64,000 nucleotides of DNA from Planctomycetota bacterium (GCA_014238415.1 JABABA010000016.1:24403-88402), one strand, 5' to 3'; counted from the first letter of the stretch, positions 35,750 through 45,290 are shown. Notes: generated by a model not told the origin, from the sequence alone. A program made the numbers and translations.

Positions 35750-37543
35750 TCAGTCCTTGAAAAGGGCCAGCAGTGCCCCATGCAGGCCGCTCTTGGCGGG
35801 TACAGCACGCACCCCCTGGTCCGTGACCAGGACCGGGCCGGCCCCTGGGCGCAGGCCGACTGTGAATCTGCGCACCTCCCCGTCCCGCCTGGTCAAAGAA
35901 ACCTCAAGGACCTTGTCGAGGGGATCAGCCTGCCCTTGAAGGTAGCTCTCAGCCGAGAGGAAAAAGAGCATGTCCAGAAGGTCCAGGAGTTCCGTGGCCG
36001 ACCGCTCCTGACCCTCCCGCCGCCAGGTGCCCTGCTGTTGACGCATGTAGCTGCGAGTCAGGTCATCCCAGCGCACATCGAGGCGCACCAGATCCACCTC
36101 ATCAAGACTCCATATCTCCAAGCTTCGGAAATCGTCTGCAGGGCGCGAAATCACATCGAAGAGAGTCGCGTCAACCCGACCCACCATCGTTTCCCCCGGA
36201 CGCATGAATGTTCGCGTCAAGTCTTCGCCTTCGTGAAACAATTCGCGCCCGATCCAGGCGACCTGGACCTCGTCCCCGTGAATGCCGCCCAACTCGAGTG
36301 CGTAGCCCCAACGCTCGCCTCCCTTGGGAAATTCCTCGGCGACCTTCAAGTCGCGCTCCCAAGCTTCGATCAGGCCGTTCTCCAAGGCACCAAATATCCC
36401 GTCCACCAGGACCGAACTGGCCAGGCCAAGCTCTTGGGTCTGCCCCAACTCATCGATCTGCTGCAGAGCAAAAACACCTTCCCTGGTACGATACAAACGC
36501 ACGGTCGTTGCACCTTGCAGCAGACGAATGGCCTGCACATCCGGACGGAAAGTGTGGAGGAGGGCACGGTCAGTGAACTCGATCCAGTGCTGGATCAAAG
36601 AATCCGCGGTCTTGCCCCCCACCCCCAGAATCCGTTCTTCGCCGGGACGGACAACGGACCAGTTCCCGTCTTCCCGGCCTCCGGACATGAGCAGAGTCTC
36701 CTGCAAACCAGAACCGGTCTGCCACTCAAAGACCATCTCCGGGTTGTCGAGTCCCCAACGCGCCAGGGGAATATCGAAGTTGGCCACACTGGGATCCGAG
36801 GGAGGGTCATAGGCAAAGCCCTGGACCTCGACCCTGCGCAAGGCCTTGAGCCAGAGCAGCATGCCAAAGGGATCCATCTTGACCCGCTCAGGCGCCAACA
36901 ACTGCCAGCCCCCTCCCTTGCGCTCGGCCAGGAATGCAAAGTCAGGATCAATCTGCTCCTGACCCTGCCATCTGCGCTCCACCCTGACCACGGCCTCAGG
37001 ATTCATGCTCAGCAACTGCTTGGACCGAAAGTCCTTCACACTGCGCTGCAAAATCGTGTCCAGGGTGCGGAGGATGCGAAAGGTCCCACCACGGGTGCGC
37101 GCATATTGACTCATGCCATCCACGTCGAGGGCGCCAAGAACAATCTCCAGCTCCTGGGTTTCACCCGCCTCGTCCCGCGCAATGATCCGCAGGGAAGCAC
37201 GAGGAGGCTCAAAGCTGGCCTCAAGGTCTTTTTCCTCACTAACAGCCACAAAGCGCGCGTTCTGCTGCAAGCCCTTGAGCAGCGCTCGAAAAAGAGCCGG
37301 CTGCACGGGGTAACGCAGAGGATCGGTCAGTATCCAACCGCGCTCGGTGAGCTCGAAACCGAGGTAGGTCTCGCGATCGGTGTGATCCACAAATACCCCA
37401 ACGATCTGACCGGGGTCCATTTCCCCAAGCAAGAGCTCTTGGTGATGAAAGCGCGTCCCGTCCTCGATCTCCGTCTGCTGCAACACAAAAAAGGAGAGCA
37501 AACCCACAAACAAGACCAAGAAAATCAACGATCCACGATTCAC
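35750..37543 (-). CDS. DUF4340-domain protein (cassette 2)
   Basis: GTG at 37543 is chosen as start because it overlaps the TGA of the upstream gene (GTGA) and gives a hydrophobic N-terminus VNRGSLIFLVLFVGLLSFF; this makes 597 residues. DUF4340-type repeats follow, such as YLGFELTERGWILTDPLRYP and ALFRALLKGLQQNARFVAVS. It is exported or membrane-anchored through the N-terminal helix. It is larger than its cassette 1 counterpart (468 residues) and has no acidic tail. Last gene of the second ABC operon. Confidence 0.82.
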   Translation of the reverse strand: MNRGSLIFLVLFVGLLSFFVLQQTEIEDGTRFHHQELLLGEMDPGQIVGVFVDHTDRETYLGFELTERGWILTDPLRYPVQPALFRALLKGLQQNARFVAVSEEKDLEASFEPPRASLRIIARDEAGETQELEIVLGALDVDGMSQYARTRGGTFRILRTLDTILQRSVKDFRSKQLLSMNPEAVVRVERRWQGQEQIDPDFAFLAERKGGGWQLLAPERVKMDPFGMLLWLKALRRVEVQGFAYDPPSDPSVANFDIPLARWGLDNPEMVFEWQTGSGLQETLLMSGGREDGNWSVVRPGEERILGVGGKTADSLIQHWIEFTDRALLHTFRPDVQAIRLLQGATTVRLYRTREGVFALQQIDELGQTQELGLASSVLVDGIFGALENGLIEAWERDLKVAEEFPKGGERWGYALELGGIHGDEVQVAWIGRELFHEGEDLTRTFMRPGETMVGRVDATLFDVISRPADDFRSLEIWSLDEVDLVRLDVRWDDLTRSYMRQQQGTWRREGQERSATELLDLLDMLFFLSAESYLQGQADPLDKVLEVSLTRRDGEVRRFTVGLRPGAGPVLVTDQGVRAVPAKSGLHGALLALFKD

Positions 37544-39213
37544 CCCTCCACCCCCTCCCCGCCAAGGCTCCGATCGGGACCACCCCGGCGACGCAAGAGG
37601 CCAACGAGCACGCCAATCACCAAGCACCCGATGGGCAGATACCAAAGAGCGATCTGAACCACGAACGCAGTCGTCTCAACAGGGGCTCGCATCACCGCCG
37701 GATCCTTGGAAGAGATCGAGACCCGATACTCCCGGTCCGCCACCCAATTGAAGAGGTTGCGGGCAAAGGGCTCGTTGAACGATCCCATACGCGGGTCCGC
37801 AAGAATGCTGTCCTGCAGCATGGCGCCACTTCCCAGGAACACGATGCGATTTTCACGCACGGAACCATCCCCCCCCACGGCCTCCGTCTGCTGAACGCCA
37901 GAAGCGGCCGCAAACCCGCGGTTCCAGACCAGCACCAGATCCTGAGGCTGCTGGTTCTCATGGTCGTCGGGAACCCAGTTGAAGGGTGGTTCATCCAACC
38001 AAGATCCGGGAGGTCGACGAGGAGAGCTCACGATGGCCTGGGCCAGACCCAGACTCGGCTGACGAGCCACCCGCAATCCGTGAGCCGCAGGCACCCGCAG
38101 GGGTCGCGCCGCGTCCTTGTAGGGCCCGGTAATCGGATGGGCCACCATGTCATCGGGCAGAGCCTGCACATAGGCCACCTGGGGGCCGCCCACCACCGGC
38201 GCAGTGGTGGCCGCATCCCGCTTGGGCTCACAGACAATTCCCGGAGTGATCTCAACGCCATAGGACTCGAAAAACAGATCCAAACCGGAACTCTCGAGCT
38301 GACCCGGATCCGAGGGGGCCGCCAGCACCAGGCGTCCTCCGCGCTGCATAAAGGCCTCGATGAACTCCTGTTCCTCTTCGGTGAAGGGCGTCTTGGGCTC
38401 CAGCACCGCCAGGACACTGCAATCTGTGGGCAATTCGCCATTTTCGATGCCGGACCAGCGCTCCGTACGGAAGCCGTCGTCCGTCAGAATCGTCTCCAGG
38501 CGGCCGAATCCCGCGGGATCACCCTGCAGCTCAAAGGCATCCCCCTCTCCGTGACCGCGACTGAAACAAACCAGGGGACGCTTGCCCTGAGTCACCTTGA
38601 GCAAGGCCGCCAGAACCGCTTTCTCCCCATCGAAACTCATGATCGCAGGAGCGCGATAGGCATTGCGATCCGGATTGCCCGGATCCAAGGCCGCAAGACC
38701 GTAGCGCCCAAAGAGGGGCACGACCTCGCGGGCAGGAACACCCGGGGGCAGGTCGGGATCCGCTTCAGCCGGCTGGGAGGGCAAGTGCGAAACGATCAGG
38801 CAATTCTCCAAGCCCCGGATGCGCAGTTCCTGCTTGCGACGTTCGATGCCCACCGCATCAAGCATGTTATGGCGCGTGATCTTGAGCTGGTCCCCCGCTT
38901 GCAGTTGCATGACTTCCAGCAGTTCCGAGGTACGGCTTTGCACGGCCTGGGCCACACGCTCAAAGGGAGCAGGTTCGGGTCGGAAGAACACATCGATGTG
39001 GACCACACCTGGCAAAGCCACCAGTACGCCACGGGTAGAGGCATCCACAGAGGCGCTGCCCGTAGCGGTCAGGTCATAGCGCTGGCGCACACCCGGCCTC
39101 GCCGCCAGCCAGTTGACGGCCAACACCGCGGCCAGAGCCAAGACCACAGCCAGAACCACCTGAGCCATAATCCCCAGACGGGAGATCTTGCCCACACTTT
39201 GGGAGCGACTCAT
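37540..39213 (-). CDS. ABC-type auxiliary protein (GldG-like, cassette 2)
   Basis: ATG 39213 overlaps the stop of the permease gene and gives 557 residues. It has one N-terminal helix (MAQVVLAVVLALAAVLAVNW) and one near the C-terminus (IALWYLPIGCLVIGVLVGLL), with GVRQRYDLTATGSASVDAST, GKRPLVCFSRGHGEGD, ECSVLAVLEPKTPF-like text and GGRLVLAAPSDPG between them. This is the ABC_transp_aux family, the GldG equivalent. It makes a GTGA overlap with the DUF4340 gene. Confidence 0.88.
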   Translation of the reverse strand: MSRSQSVGKISRLGIMAQVVLAVVLALAAVLAVNWLAARPGVRQRYDLTATGSASVDASTRGVLVALPGVVHIDVFFRPEPAPFERVAQAVQSRTSELLEVMQLQAGDQLKITRHNMLDAVGIERRKQELRIRGLENCLIVSHLPSQPAEADPDLPPGVPAREVVPLFGRYGLAALDPGNPDRNAYRAPAIMSFDGEKAVLAALLKVTQGKRPLVCFSRGHGEGDAFELQGDPAGFGRLETILTDDGFRTERWSGIENGELPTDCSVLAVLEPKTPFTEEEQEFIEAFMQRGGRLVLAAPSDPGQLESSGLDLFFESYGVEITPGIVCEPKRDAATTAPVVGGPQVAYVQALPDDMVAHPITGPYKDAARPLRVPAAHGLRVARQPSLGLAQAIVSSPRRPPGSWLDEPPFNWVPDDHENQQPQDLVLVWNRGFAAASGVQQTEAVGGDGSVRENRIVFLGSGAMLQDSILADPRMGSFNEPFARNLFNWVADREYRVSISSKDPAVMRAPVETTAFVVQIALWYLPIGCLVIGVLVGLLRRRGGPDRSLGGEGVEG

Positions 39214-39998
39214 ACGCGCCACCTGCGGCCTTCCAACATGCGCACTGTGGCAAAGAGGAACAAGCAGGGCCAGGAACAAAAGAAAACCACCTCGGCGGTG
39301 TCGATCACACCCATGCGCCAGGAGAAGTGAAAGTGTCGCAGAACATCCATGGCTTGCAGGCTGGAACGAAGAGTCTGGATCACCAGTTCCCCCAAACCGC
39401 TGGAGCCCACCAGGGCATCAGCGGTGTTGAGCAACTGCCCCCCAAAGGTGGGAACCAGAATCCAGCCGAGGCAAGCGGCAAACGCCAGGAAAGCAGCCAA
39501 GAGGGGCGTGCTGGTCGAAGTGGCAGCGAACAAACCCAGGGAAACAAATAGTCCCGAGGTCAGTACCGCCCCCAGCCAGGTGGCGAATACCGACCCCCAA
39601 TCCGGAGGACTGCCCTGCAACTGGAACAGCAAGCCATAGAGGGGGACCACCGACCAGATCACGCCCAGGAAGGTGGTAGCAGCCAGGAACTTACCCACAA
39701 CCACCGCGGCATCACTCACGGGCGCGGTCAAGAGATACTCGAGAGTTCCCGAACGGGACTCTTCTGCCATCATGCGCATGGCAAGCAGCGGAGGCAGAAA
39801 AACCAGCAGAGCCCAGAAGAGGGTTCCTCCGCCCAGGGCTCCACGAAGAGCCGCCCCCAGATCGCCGCCGGTGTAGCCCAGCACCAGATAAAGCAGGAGT
39901 CCGTTGGCGAAGAGAGCCAGACCCATAAGCACCCAACCCAGAGGGGCCAGGAACAAGCCGGCAACTTCTCGCCGGTAGATCACCATGGTGCCCCTCAT
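39210..39998 (-). CDS. ABC-2 type permease (GldF-like, cassette 2)
   Basis: The 262-residue protein has about six membrane helices and the ABC-2 features VIYRREVAGLFLAPLGWVLM, MRMMAEESRSGTLEYLLTAP and a conserved hydrophobic second half. It starts within the stop of the ATPase gene (ATGA) and overlaps the next start in the same way. Same gene order as in cassette 1. Confidence 0.92.
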   Translation of the reverse strand: MRGTMVIYRREVAGLFLAPLGWVLMGLALFANGLLLYLVLGYTGGDLGAALRGALGGGTLFWALLVFLPPLLAMRMMAEESRSGTLEYLLTAPVSDAAVVVGKFLAATTFLGVIWSVVPLYGLLFQLQGSPPDWGSVFATWLGAVLTSGLFVSLGLFAATSTSTPLLAAFLAFAACLGWILVPTFGGQLLNTADALVGSSGLGELVIQTLRSSLQAMDVLRHFHFSWRMGVIDTAEVVFFCSWPCLFLFATVRMLEGRRWRV

Positions 39999-41185
39999 GC
40001 CTCGGCCCCTGGGTCACCAGATTGGGAATCACTGCTGCCTGGATCATCGATCTCCATGGGCGCACCCAGATCACGACTTGTGCCCTGGTCAAAGGGGTTG
40101 AGGCTGTAGATCATTTTCTTGGCGGGCTGACCCTCGCTGCTGGGCTCCGCTGGGGGAGCGCTGCTGGACTGAAGTTGCAGGAGACCGCCCCCATCGTCCA
40201 AAACCGGATCGTTCGATTCACTGAGACCCTTCGGGGCCCCGATCGCCACTGTATTTCCCGCCACCAGCTGAGCGAACACATCCTCCAGACTACGCATCTG
40301 GGAAGAAAGTTCGCGAATTGCCCAGCCCTCCTGTGCGGCGAGGGCGCCCACATCCTCACGCAGATCTCCCTCCCCATGAATCACAAAACCCTGATGGATG
40401 CCGAGGCGTTCTCCGAGTTCAACACGCAAGACCCCGGGGAGACTTTTGAGCAGTTCCAATGCACCCGCCGGATCCGCCCCCACAAAAGCCTCCAGACGCA
40501 CGCCCTCCGTGCCACCCAGATGCTGCTCCAGTTCTTGCCGGGTTCCATCCGCCACCAGCTGCCCCTTTGCCATGACCAAAACCCGTGCACACATGGACTC
40601 TATCTCCGCCAGAATGTGCGAGGAGACCAGGACCGTGTGATCATCGGTCAGGTCGCGCACAAGACTGCGCACCTCCCGCCGCTGCAGAGGGTCCAGACCG
40701 CTGGTGGGCTCGTCCAGGATCAGGACCGGGGGCTCGGGCAGGAGCGCAACCGCCAGGCCCACCCGCTGACGCAGTCCACGGGAGAGAGTCCCCACCAGTT
40801 GGTGCGAGCGCTCACGAACTCCTACCCGCTCCAGCACCTCGACCGAGCGGCGCCGACGATCTGCGCGTCCCATGCGATGCAGGCGGCCATGAAAGTCCAA
40901 CATCTCCCTGACCTTCATCTCCCGATAGAGGGGCACGGATTCAGGCAGGTAGCCGATGGACTCCCGCACCTTGAGGGAATCACGCAGCACATCGTGACCC
41001 GCGACCTCCAGACGCCTGGCGGAAGTGGCGGGCAGGAAGCCAGCCAGAATACGCATGGTCGTGGTCTTGCCCGCTCCATTGGGACCCAGCAAGCCCACCA
41101 CCTCGCCTTGCTCGAGGTGAAATGAGACTCCATCCACGGCGTAGTGGCGCCCGTAGCGCCGAGTCAGTTCCTTTACCTCAATCAT
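39995..41185 (-). CDS. ABC transporter ATP-binding protein (cassette 2)
   Basis: The 396-residue protein has Walker A GPNGAGKTT, signature LSRGLRQRVGLAVAL, Walker B VLILDEPTSGLDP and VLVSSHILAEIE, followed by a C-terminal domain and an acidic tail of about 70 residues ending DSQSGDPGAEA. It is the first gene of the second four-gene exporter operon and about 255 bases away from the divergent sulfatase gene. Confidence 0.95.
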   Translation of the reverse strand: MIEVKELTRRYGRHYAVDGVSFHLEQGEVVGLLGPNGAGKTTTMRILAGFLPATSARRLEVAGHDVLRDSLKVRESIGYLPESVPLYREMKVREMLDFHGRLHRMGRADRRRRSVEVLERVGVRERSHQLVGTLSRGLRQRVGLAVALLPEPPVLILDEPTSGLDPLQRREVRSLVRDLTDDHTVLVSSHILAEIESMCARVLVMAKGQLVADGTRQELEQHLGGTEGVRLEAFVGADPAGALELLKSLPGVLRVELGERLGIHQGFVIHGEGDLREDVGALAAQEGWAIRELSSQMRSLEDVFAQLVAGNTVAIGAPKGLSESNDPVLDDGGGLLQLQSSSAPPAEPSSEGQPAKKMIYSLNPFDQGTSRDLGAPMEIDDPGSSDSQSGDPGAEA

Positions 41186-41440
41186 AGGGGCAGCAGAATA
41201 CCCGCTCGTGGGGCAGAGGTTGCGGGGCAGGCCTGGCGATTCCTTTGGTGAGCGAATCCGAGCGCCAGAACCGCACGATTGTGGCTAGGCTGGGGCCATG
41301 CAGCGACTCCTATTCCCGCCCGCCAGCCTGGCGAGCCCCCTGCCCCGTCCTTCCACCACAGCCGGCAACCGAGAAGGTGGGATTGGGATGATCGATGTCT
41401 GTCGATTCTTTGATGGACTTCTGGATAGGAGGACCTGTTG

Positions 41441-42925
41441 ATGCTTGGTGCCTCTCTGGCTCTGATTGGTTTGGGAGTGGTACCCGTGGGCGCAGCCACA
41501 GGCGAAGGCAACGCCCAGCGCCCCAACATCCTGATGATCTACATGGACGATCACGCGGCCCAGACCATAGGGGCCTATGGATCGGCCTTTGGACCGACCC
41601 CCAACATCGACGCCATTGCAGCTGCGGGCATGCGCTTCGACCGGGCTTTCTGCAGCAACTCGATCTGCGGGCCCGCTCGGGCAGTGACCTTGACCGGCCA
41701 GCACAGCCACATCAACGGGGTGCGTGACAATCGCGGCACCTTTGACGGCAGCCAGGCGACCTTCCCCAAGGCTCTGGCCAAGGCAGGCTATGAGACCGCC
41801 CTGTTTGGCAAGTGGCACCTGAAGAGCACTCCCACAGGCTTTGCTCATTTCGAGGTCCTGCGCGGTCAAGGACCCTACTACAACCCTCTTCTGATCAACG
41901 AGAACGGACAGGAAAAACACCGCGGCTACACCACGCGCATCGTCACGGATCGAGCGCTTGAATGGTTGCAGAAGGGGCGCAATCCGAAGAAGCCCTTCTT
42001 ATTGATGCTGCAACACAAGGCACCCCATCGCAACTGGCAGCCGGGTCCCGAGGAATTGTTGTTGTTCGACAATGTCGCCTTCCCCTATCCCGCAACCCTG
42101 TTCGATGATTGGGCTACACGTAATCGCGGCTGCCGCGATCAGGAAATGTCCATCGCCCACCATCTGAGGGACAACTACGACCTCAAGCTGGCCGCCCCTC
42201 GCGGCCTCGACCCCGAACAACTCAAGGCCTGGAACGCAGCCTATGAGCCCCGCAACAAGCTCTTCCGGGCCAACCCACCCACCGGAGAAGCACGTACACG
42301 CTGGAACTTTCAGCGCTACGCCAAGGATTACATGCGATGCATCATGGGTGTGGATGCCCAGGTGGGACGGGTACTGGCAGCCCTTGATGCCGCGCAACTC
42401 AGTCAGAACACGATTCTGATCTATACCTCGGACCAAGGATTCTATGTGGGCGAGCACGGCTGGTACGACAAGCGCTGGATGTATGAAGAGTCCCTTAAAG
42501 TGCCTCTCCTTGTGCGCTGGCCCGGAGTTGTGACTGCCGGCTCAAGCGATGATCACCTGGTCCAGAACCTGGACTTTGCGGCGACCTTCTGTGAGCTGGC
42601 AGAAGTTCCAGACGGCATGCAAACCCAGGGACAGAGTTTCGTTCCCCTTCTACGCAACATCGAACCAAGCGAGGGGCGCGACGCGATTTATTACCGCTAC
42701 TTTGAAAAGGGCGAGCACAACGTTCCTCCCCATCATGGCATCCGAACCCGCAGCCACAAGCTGATCCGCTACCCAGACGAGGACTTCACCGAACTCTTTG
42801 ATCTGGAATCAGACCCAAGTGAACTGCGCAACCTGGCCGCGGATGAAGAGCACCAGGCCCTGCGCAGGGACCTGGAATCCAAACTCAAAGCCCTGGCAGC
42901 CAAGTTTGGTGACCGGTTGCCCTGA
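41441..42925 (+). CDS. Secreted sulfatase (alkaline-phosphatase superfamily)
   Basis: ATG 41441 follows AGGAGGA at 41427-41433 with 7-base spacing, and an in-frame TAG at 41426 rules out a longer protein. The 494-residue product has a short hydrophobic leader (LALIGLGVVPVGA) without an early positive charge. RPNILMIYMDDHAAQTIGAY supplies the metal-binding aspartates; CGPAR (76-80) is the formylglycine site; GKWHL, YTSDQGFYVGEHGWYDKRW and PLLVRWPG complete the active site. The C-terminus FDLESDPSELRNLA is typical. Less similar to the other sulfatase (2234) than the two would be if recently duplicated. Confidence 0.94.
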   Translation: MLGASLALIGLGVVPVGAATGEGNAQRPNILMIYMDDHAAQTIGAYGSAFGPTPNIDAIAAAGMRFDRAFCSNSICGPARAVTLTGQHSHINGVRDNRGTFDGSQATFPKALAKAGYETALFGKWHLKSTPTGFAHFEVLRGQGPYYNPLLINENGQEKHRGYTTRIVTDRALEWLQKGRNPKKPFLLMLQHKAPHRNWQPGPEELLLFDNVAFPYPATLFDDWATRNRGCRDQEMSIAHHLRDNYDLKLAAPRGLDPEQLKAWNAAYEPRNKLFRANPPTGEARTRWNFQRYAKDYMRCIMGVDAQVGRVLAALDAAQLSQNTILIYTSDQGFYVGEHGWYDKRWMYEESLKVPLLVRWPGVVTAGSSDDHLVQNLDFAATFCELAEVPDGMQTQGQSFVPLLRNIEPSEGRDAIYYRYFEKGEHNVPPHHGIRTRSHKLIRYPDEDFTELFDLESDPSELRNLAADEEHQALRRDLESKLKALAAKFGDRLP

Positions 42926-43048
42926 GCCCAGTGGCTTTTACGGAACTCCGCAACGGCCCGCTGCCCCGGTCCTGCTAGGCTGAGACTGTTCCTGGCGCTC
43001 GGCGCATGAACAACACCCCACAAGAAGAACCCCCAAAGAGGAACCAAC

Positions 43049-44164
43049 ATGATCCTTCCCCTTCTATTTCTAGCGGGAACAGCCAGCCCGGGACCTGTCC
43101 CCAACGCGCTGCTGTCTGCCGACCCCGCGCCCTTGGTCAAAGTCACCCAAGGGGATATCACTGAAGCTGTCCAAGCGGCCATCGATGAGTTCGACAAGAC
43201 CTTCTCCGCCTGGGTCACCAAGATCCGGGCCGCCGAAGGGGAAGAAGAGCGTGATGCTCTTTTTGCTGTGCGCCCCACCGCCGATGAAGCGGTCAAGAAA
43301 CTCTTCCCCCTGATCGAGACCGAGCCCGCCAGCGAAGGTGCCTTCACTGGGCTCAAGTGGATCGCCACCAGAGCCCCCGCCGCTCCCGAGCACGCTGCGC
43401 GCGCCCTGAGCCTCTTGGCGAAGCACCATGTTGAAAGCGAGGAGCTCAAGGACATCGCCATGCGCGCCACCCGGGGCTCGATCGAAATGGTCCCCGCCCT
43501 CGGCTTGATCGTCAAGAATTCCCCTCATCGGGAAGTGCGCGGCTGCGCCATGCTGGCCATGGGCATTCTTCAGGTGCAAGACCCCGAGTCCCGCAAGGAC
43601 GGGGAAAAGATGCTTGAGCTTGTTGTGGCGGAATACGCCGACGTCAAGGTCTATGGAGGCCGCTATGAGATAGGCACCATGGCTACGGGCGAGCTGTACG
43701 AGGCGCGCAACCTGCAGATCGGCATGACCGTGCCGGAAATCGAAGCTGAAGACATCGACGGAGTGGACTTCAAGCTCTCCGACTATCGCGGCAAAGTCAT
43801 CCTGCTGGATTTCTGGGGCGACTGGTGAGGCCCCTGCCGGGCCATGTACCCCCACGAGCGGTCGCTCGTGAGTGAATACGCATCACGTCCCTTCGCCATC
43901 ATCGGCGTCAACTCCGACGACGACCGGGAGGTCCTGAAAGAACGCATCCTGGAAGAGTCCATCACCTGGCGCTCCTTCTGGAACGGCGGCAGCACCAGGG
44001 GCCCCATCTCCACCACCTGGAATGTGAGTGGCTGGCCCACCCTCTATCTGATTGACCACGAAGGAGTCATCCGCCACAAGGGGCTGCGCGGGGACAAACT
44101 GGACTCGGCTCTCGAAGAGATGGTGCCCAAGGCCGAAGAGGCCCTCAAGAAGAGCGGTCGCTGA
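43049..44164 (+). CDS. Probable selenocysteine-containing TlpA/redoxin-family protein (UGA at 43826-43828 read as Sec)
   Basis: Read through a single in-frame TGA, this is one 371-residue protein. GAGGA at 43038-43042 precedes the ATG. A hydrophobic leader (MILPLLFLAGTASPGP) and a helical region of about 190 residues lead to a redoxin domain: VPEIEAEDIDGVDFKLSDYR, GKVILLDFWGDW, then the TGA as residue 260, then GPCRAMYPHERSLV, FAIIGVNSDDDRE and GWPTLYLIDHEG with the cis-Pro. In TlpA/thioredoxin proteins the motif is WCxxC, so the TGA replaces the nucleophilic Cys and the partner Cys263 is kept. A hairpin 31 bases on resembles a bacterial SECIS. The alternative is a one-base TGC-to-TGA nonsense mutation or sequencing error. 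Sec genes are not in the window. Likely a periplasmic disulfide/thiol reductase or peroxide-defence protein. Confidence 0.8.
43853..43870 (+). promoter_or_regulatory. Candidate bacterial SECIS hairpin
   Basis: CACGAGC (43853-43859) and GCTCGTG (43864-43870) pair perfectly over 7 bp with tetraloop GGTC (43860-43863). The loop begins 31 bases after the TGA at 43826-43828, within the spacing I know for bacterial SECIS elements, and the loop sequence GGUC is that of the E. coli fdhF element recognised by SelB. The bulged U of the E. coli stem is absent. A second, 5-bp hairpin (GGCCC/GGGCC, 43829-43843) lies between the TGA and this element and could compete. The hairpin lies within codons for HERSLV, so part of it is fixed by protein sequence. 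Confidence 0.65.
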
Positions 44165-44300
44165 GGCCATGGGGCTTGATCTGAGTCCAGCGGCGAACCT
44201 TTGAAGATACCAGCCCCGCTGCGCCCACCGTGGACGCAGCGGGGTCTTGCATACAATTCGATTCCTGCCATGATGGACGACCAGGATCGACCGCAGCCCT

Positions 44301-45290
44301 ATGAAACCTACTCTGCCTCTGCTCGCGGCCCTTTGCTGCTTCGCCTGCGCCCAGGTTGATCCCTATCCCAAGCTCATTCAAATTGGCGCCAGTCCAGAAG
44401 GCGAGGGCCCGCGCATCCTGGCCCTGATCGCCCACCCTGATGATGAGTCCGCTTTCGCCGGAGCACTCTTTGCCAGCGCAGTAGAACACGGCAGCCGGGT
44501 GGATGTGATCTGCATCACCAACGGCGAGGGCGGCTTCAAGTACTCCACCCTGGCACAGAGAGAGCACGACCTGGAGTTGACCGTTGAAGAAATCGGTCGC
44601 CAGCACCTGCCCCGCATACGCGAAGCGGAACTTACCCGCGCTCTGGGGTGGCTCGGAGTGCACGAGCTCCTGATGCTCGGACAACTGGACCACCGCTACA
44701 CCACAGATCTGGATGAGGTCATGATCCCGGACCAGAGCCCCTGGGACCTGGACCTGGTGCGCGAGCGCCTGACCAATCAACTCAAGCAGGGGCCTTATGA
44801 CCTGCTGTTGACTCTGGCACCATCAATCACCACTCACGCGCACCATCAAGCCGCCACCTTGATCGCGGCCCAGGTGGTGGCAGACCTTCCCAGAGATGTA
44901 CGACCGGTGCTGCTTGTGCCAACCGGGAGGAGCTTGGAAGAACAACCCACACCTCCCCTCGGCCTGAAACGCCAGCCCCTGACCGCCGTGTCCGCTGGAC
45001 CTTTCAGCTTCAACCGACGCACACGGTTCGGACACCGGGATCGCCTGGACTACTCGATTCCAATCCTCTGGGCCATGGCCGAACACCGGTCCCAGGGAAC
45101 CCTGCAGATGATGGTGGGACGCCACGATGTGGAAGATTATTGGGTGCTGGCTGCCTCGGCCCCAGACGCTGATCAAACGGCCCGCGAGTGGATCGACCTG
45201 CTCAGGGTGCCGACCTATGAAGTCCCCAGCTATGATGAGAGCGCCGGTACCAACGCCCACTGGACCCCGCAGGCGGACAAGTCCCCATGA
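44301..45290 (+). CDS. PIG-L/LmbE-family deacetylase, probable lipoprotein
   Basis: Zinc-dependent de-N-acetylase acting on N-acetylglucosamine-type substrates. In the 329-residue protein the zinc site AHPDDES holds His45 and Asp48, with the third ligand in THAHHQAA (near 173-180). The N-terminus MKPTLPLLAALCCFAC is a signal with a possible lipobox Cys16. GEGGFKYSTLAQREHDLELT and REAELTRALGWLGV are family-typical. Its stop overlaps the start of the DUF5009 gene (ATGA), implying linked translation. Confidence 0.9.
   Translation: MKPTLPLLAALCCFACAQVDPYPKLIQIGASPEGEGPRILALIAHPDDESAFAGALFASAVEHGSRVDVICITNGEGGFKYSTLAQREHDLELTVEEIGRQHLPRIREAELTRALGWLGVHELLMLGQLDHRYTTDLDEVMIPDQSPWDLDLVRERLTNQLKQGPYDLLLTLAPSITTHAHHQAATLIAAQVVADLPRDVRPVLLVPTGRSLEEQPTPPLGLKRQPLTAVSAGPFSFNRRTRFGHRDRLDYSIPILWAMAEHRSQGTLQMMVGRHDVEDYWVLAASAPDADQTAREWIDLLRVPTYEVPSYDESAGTNAHWTPQADKSP

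Noticed and set aside
43049..43828. Two separate genes (259 and 106 codons) instead of one selenoprotein
   Set aside because: The break falls inside a thioredoxin active site and both parts are in the same frame; neither half alone would be a complete redoxin, and the second ATG lies inside the conserved motif after GPC.
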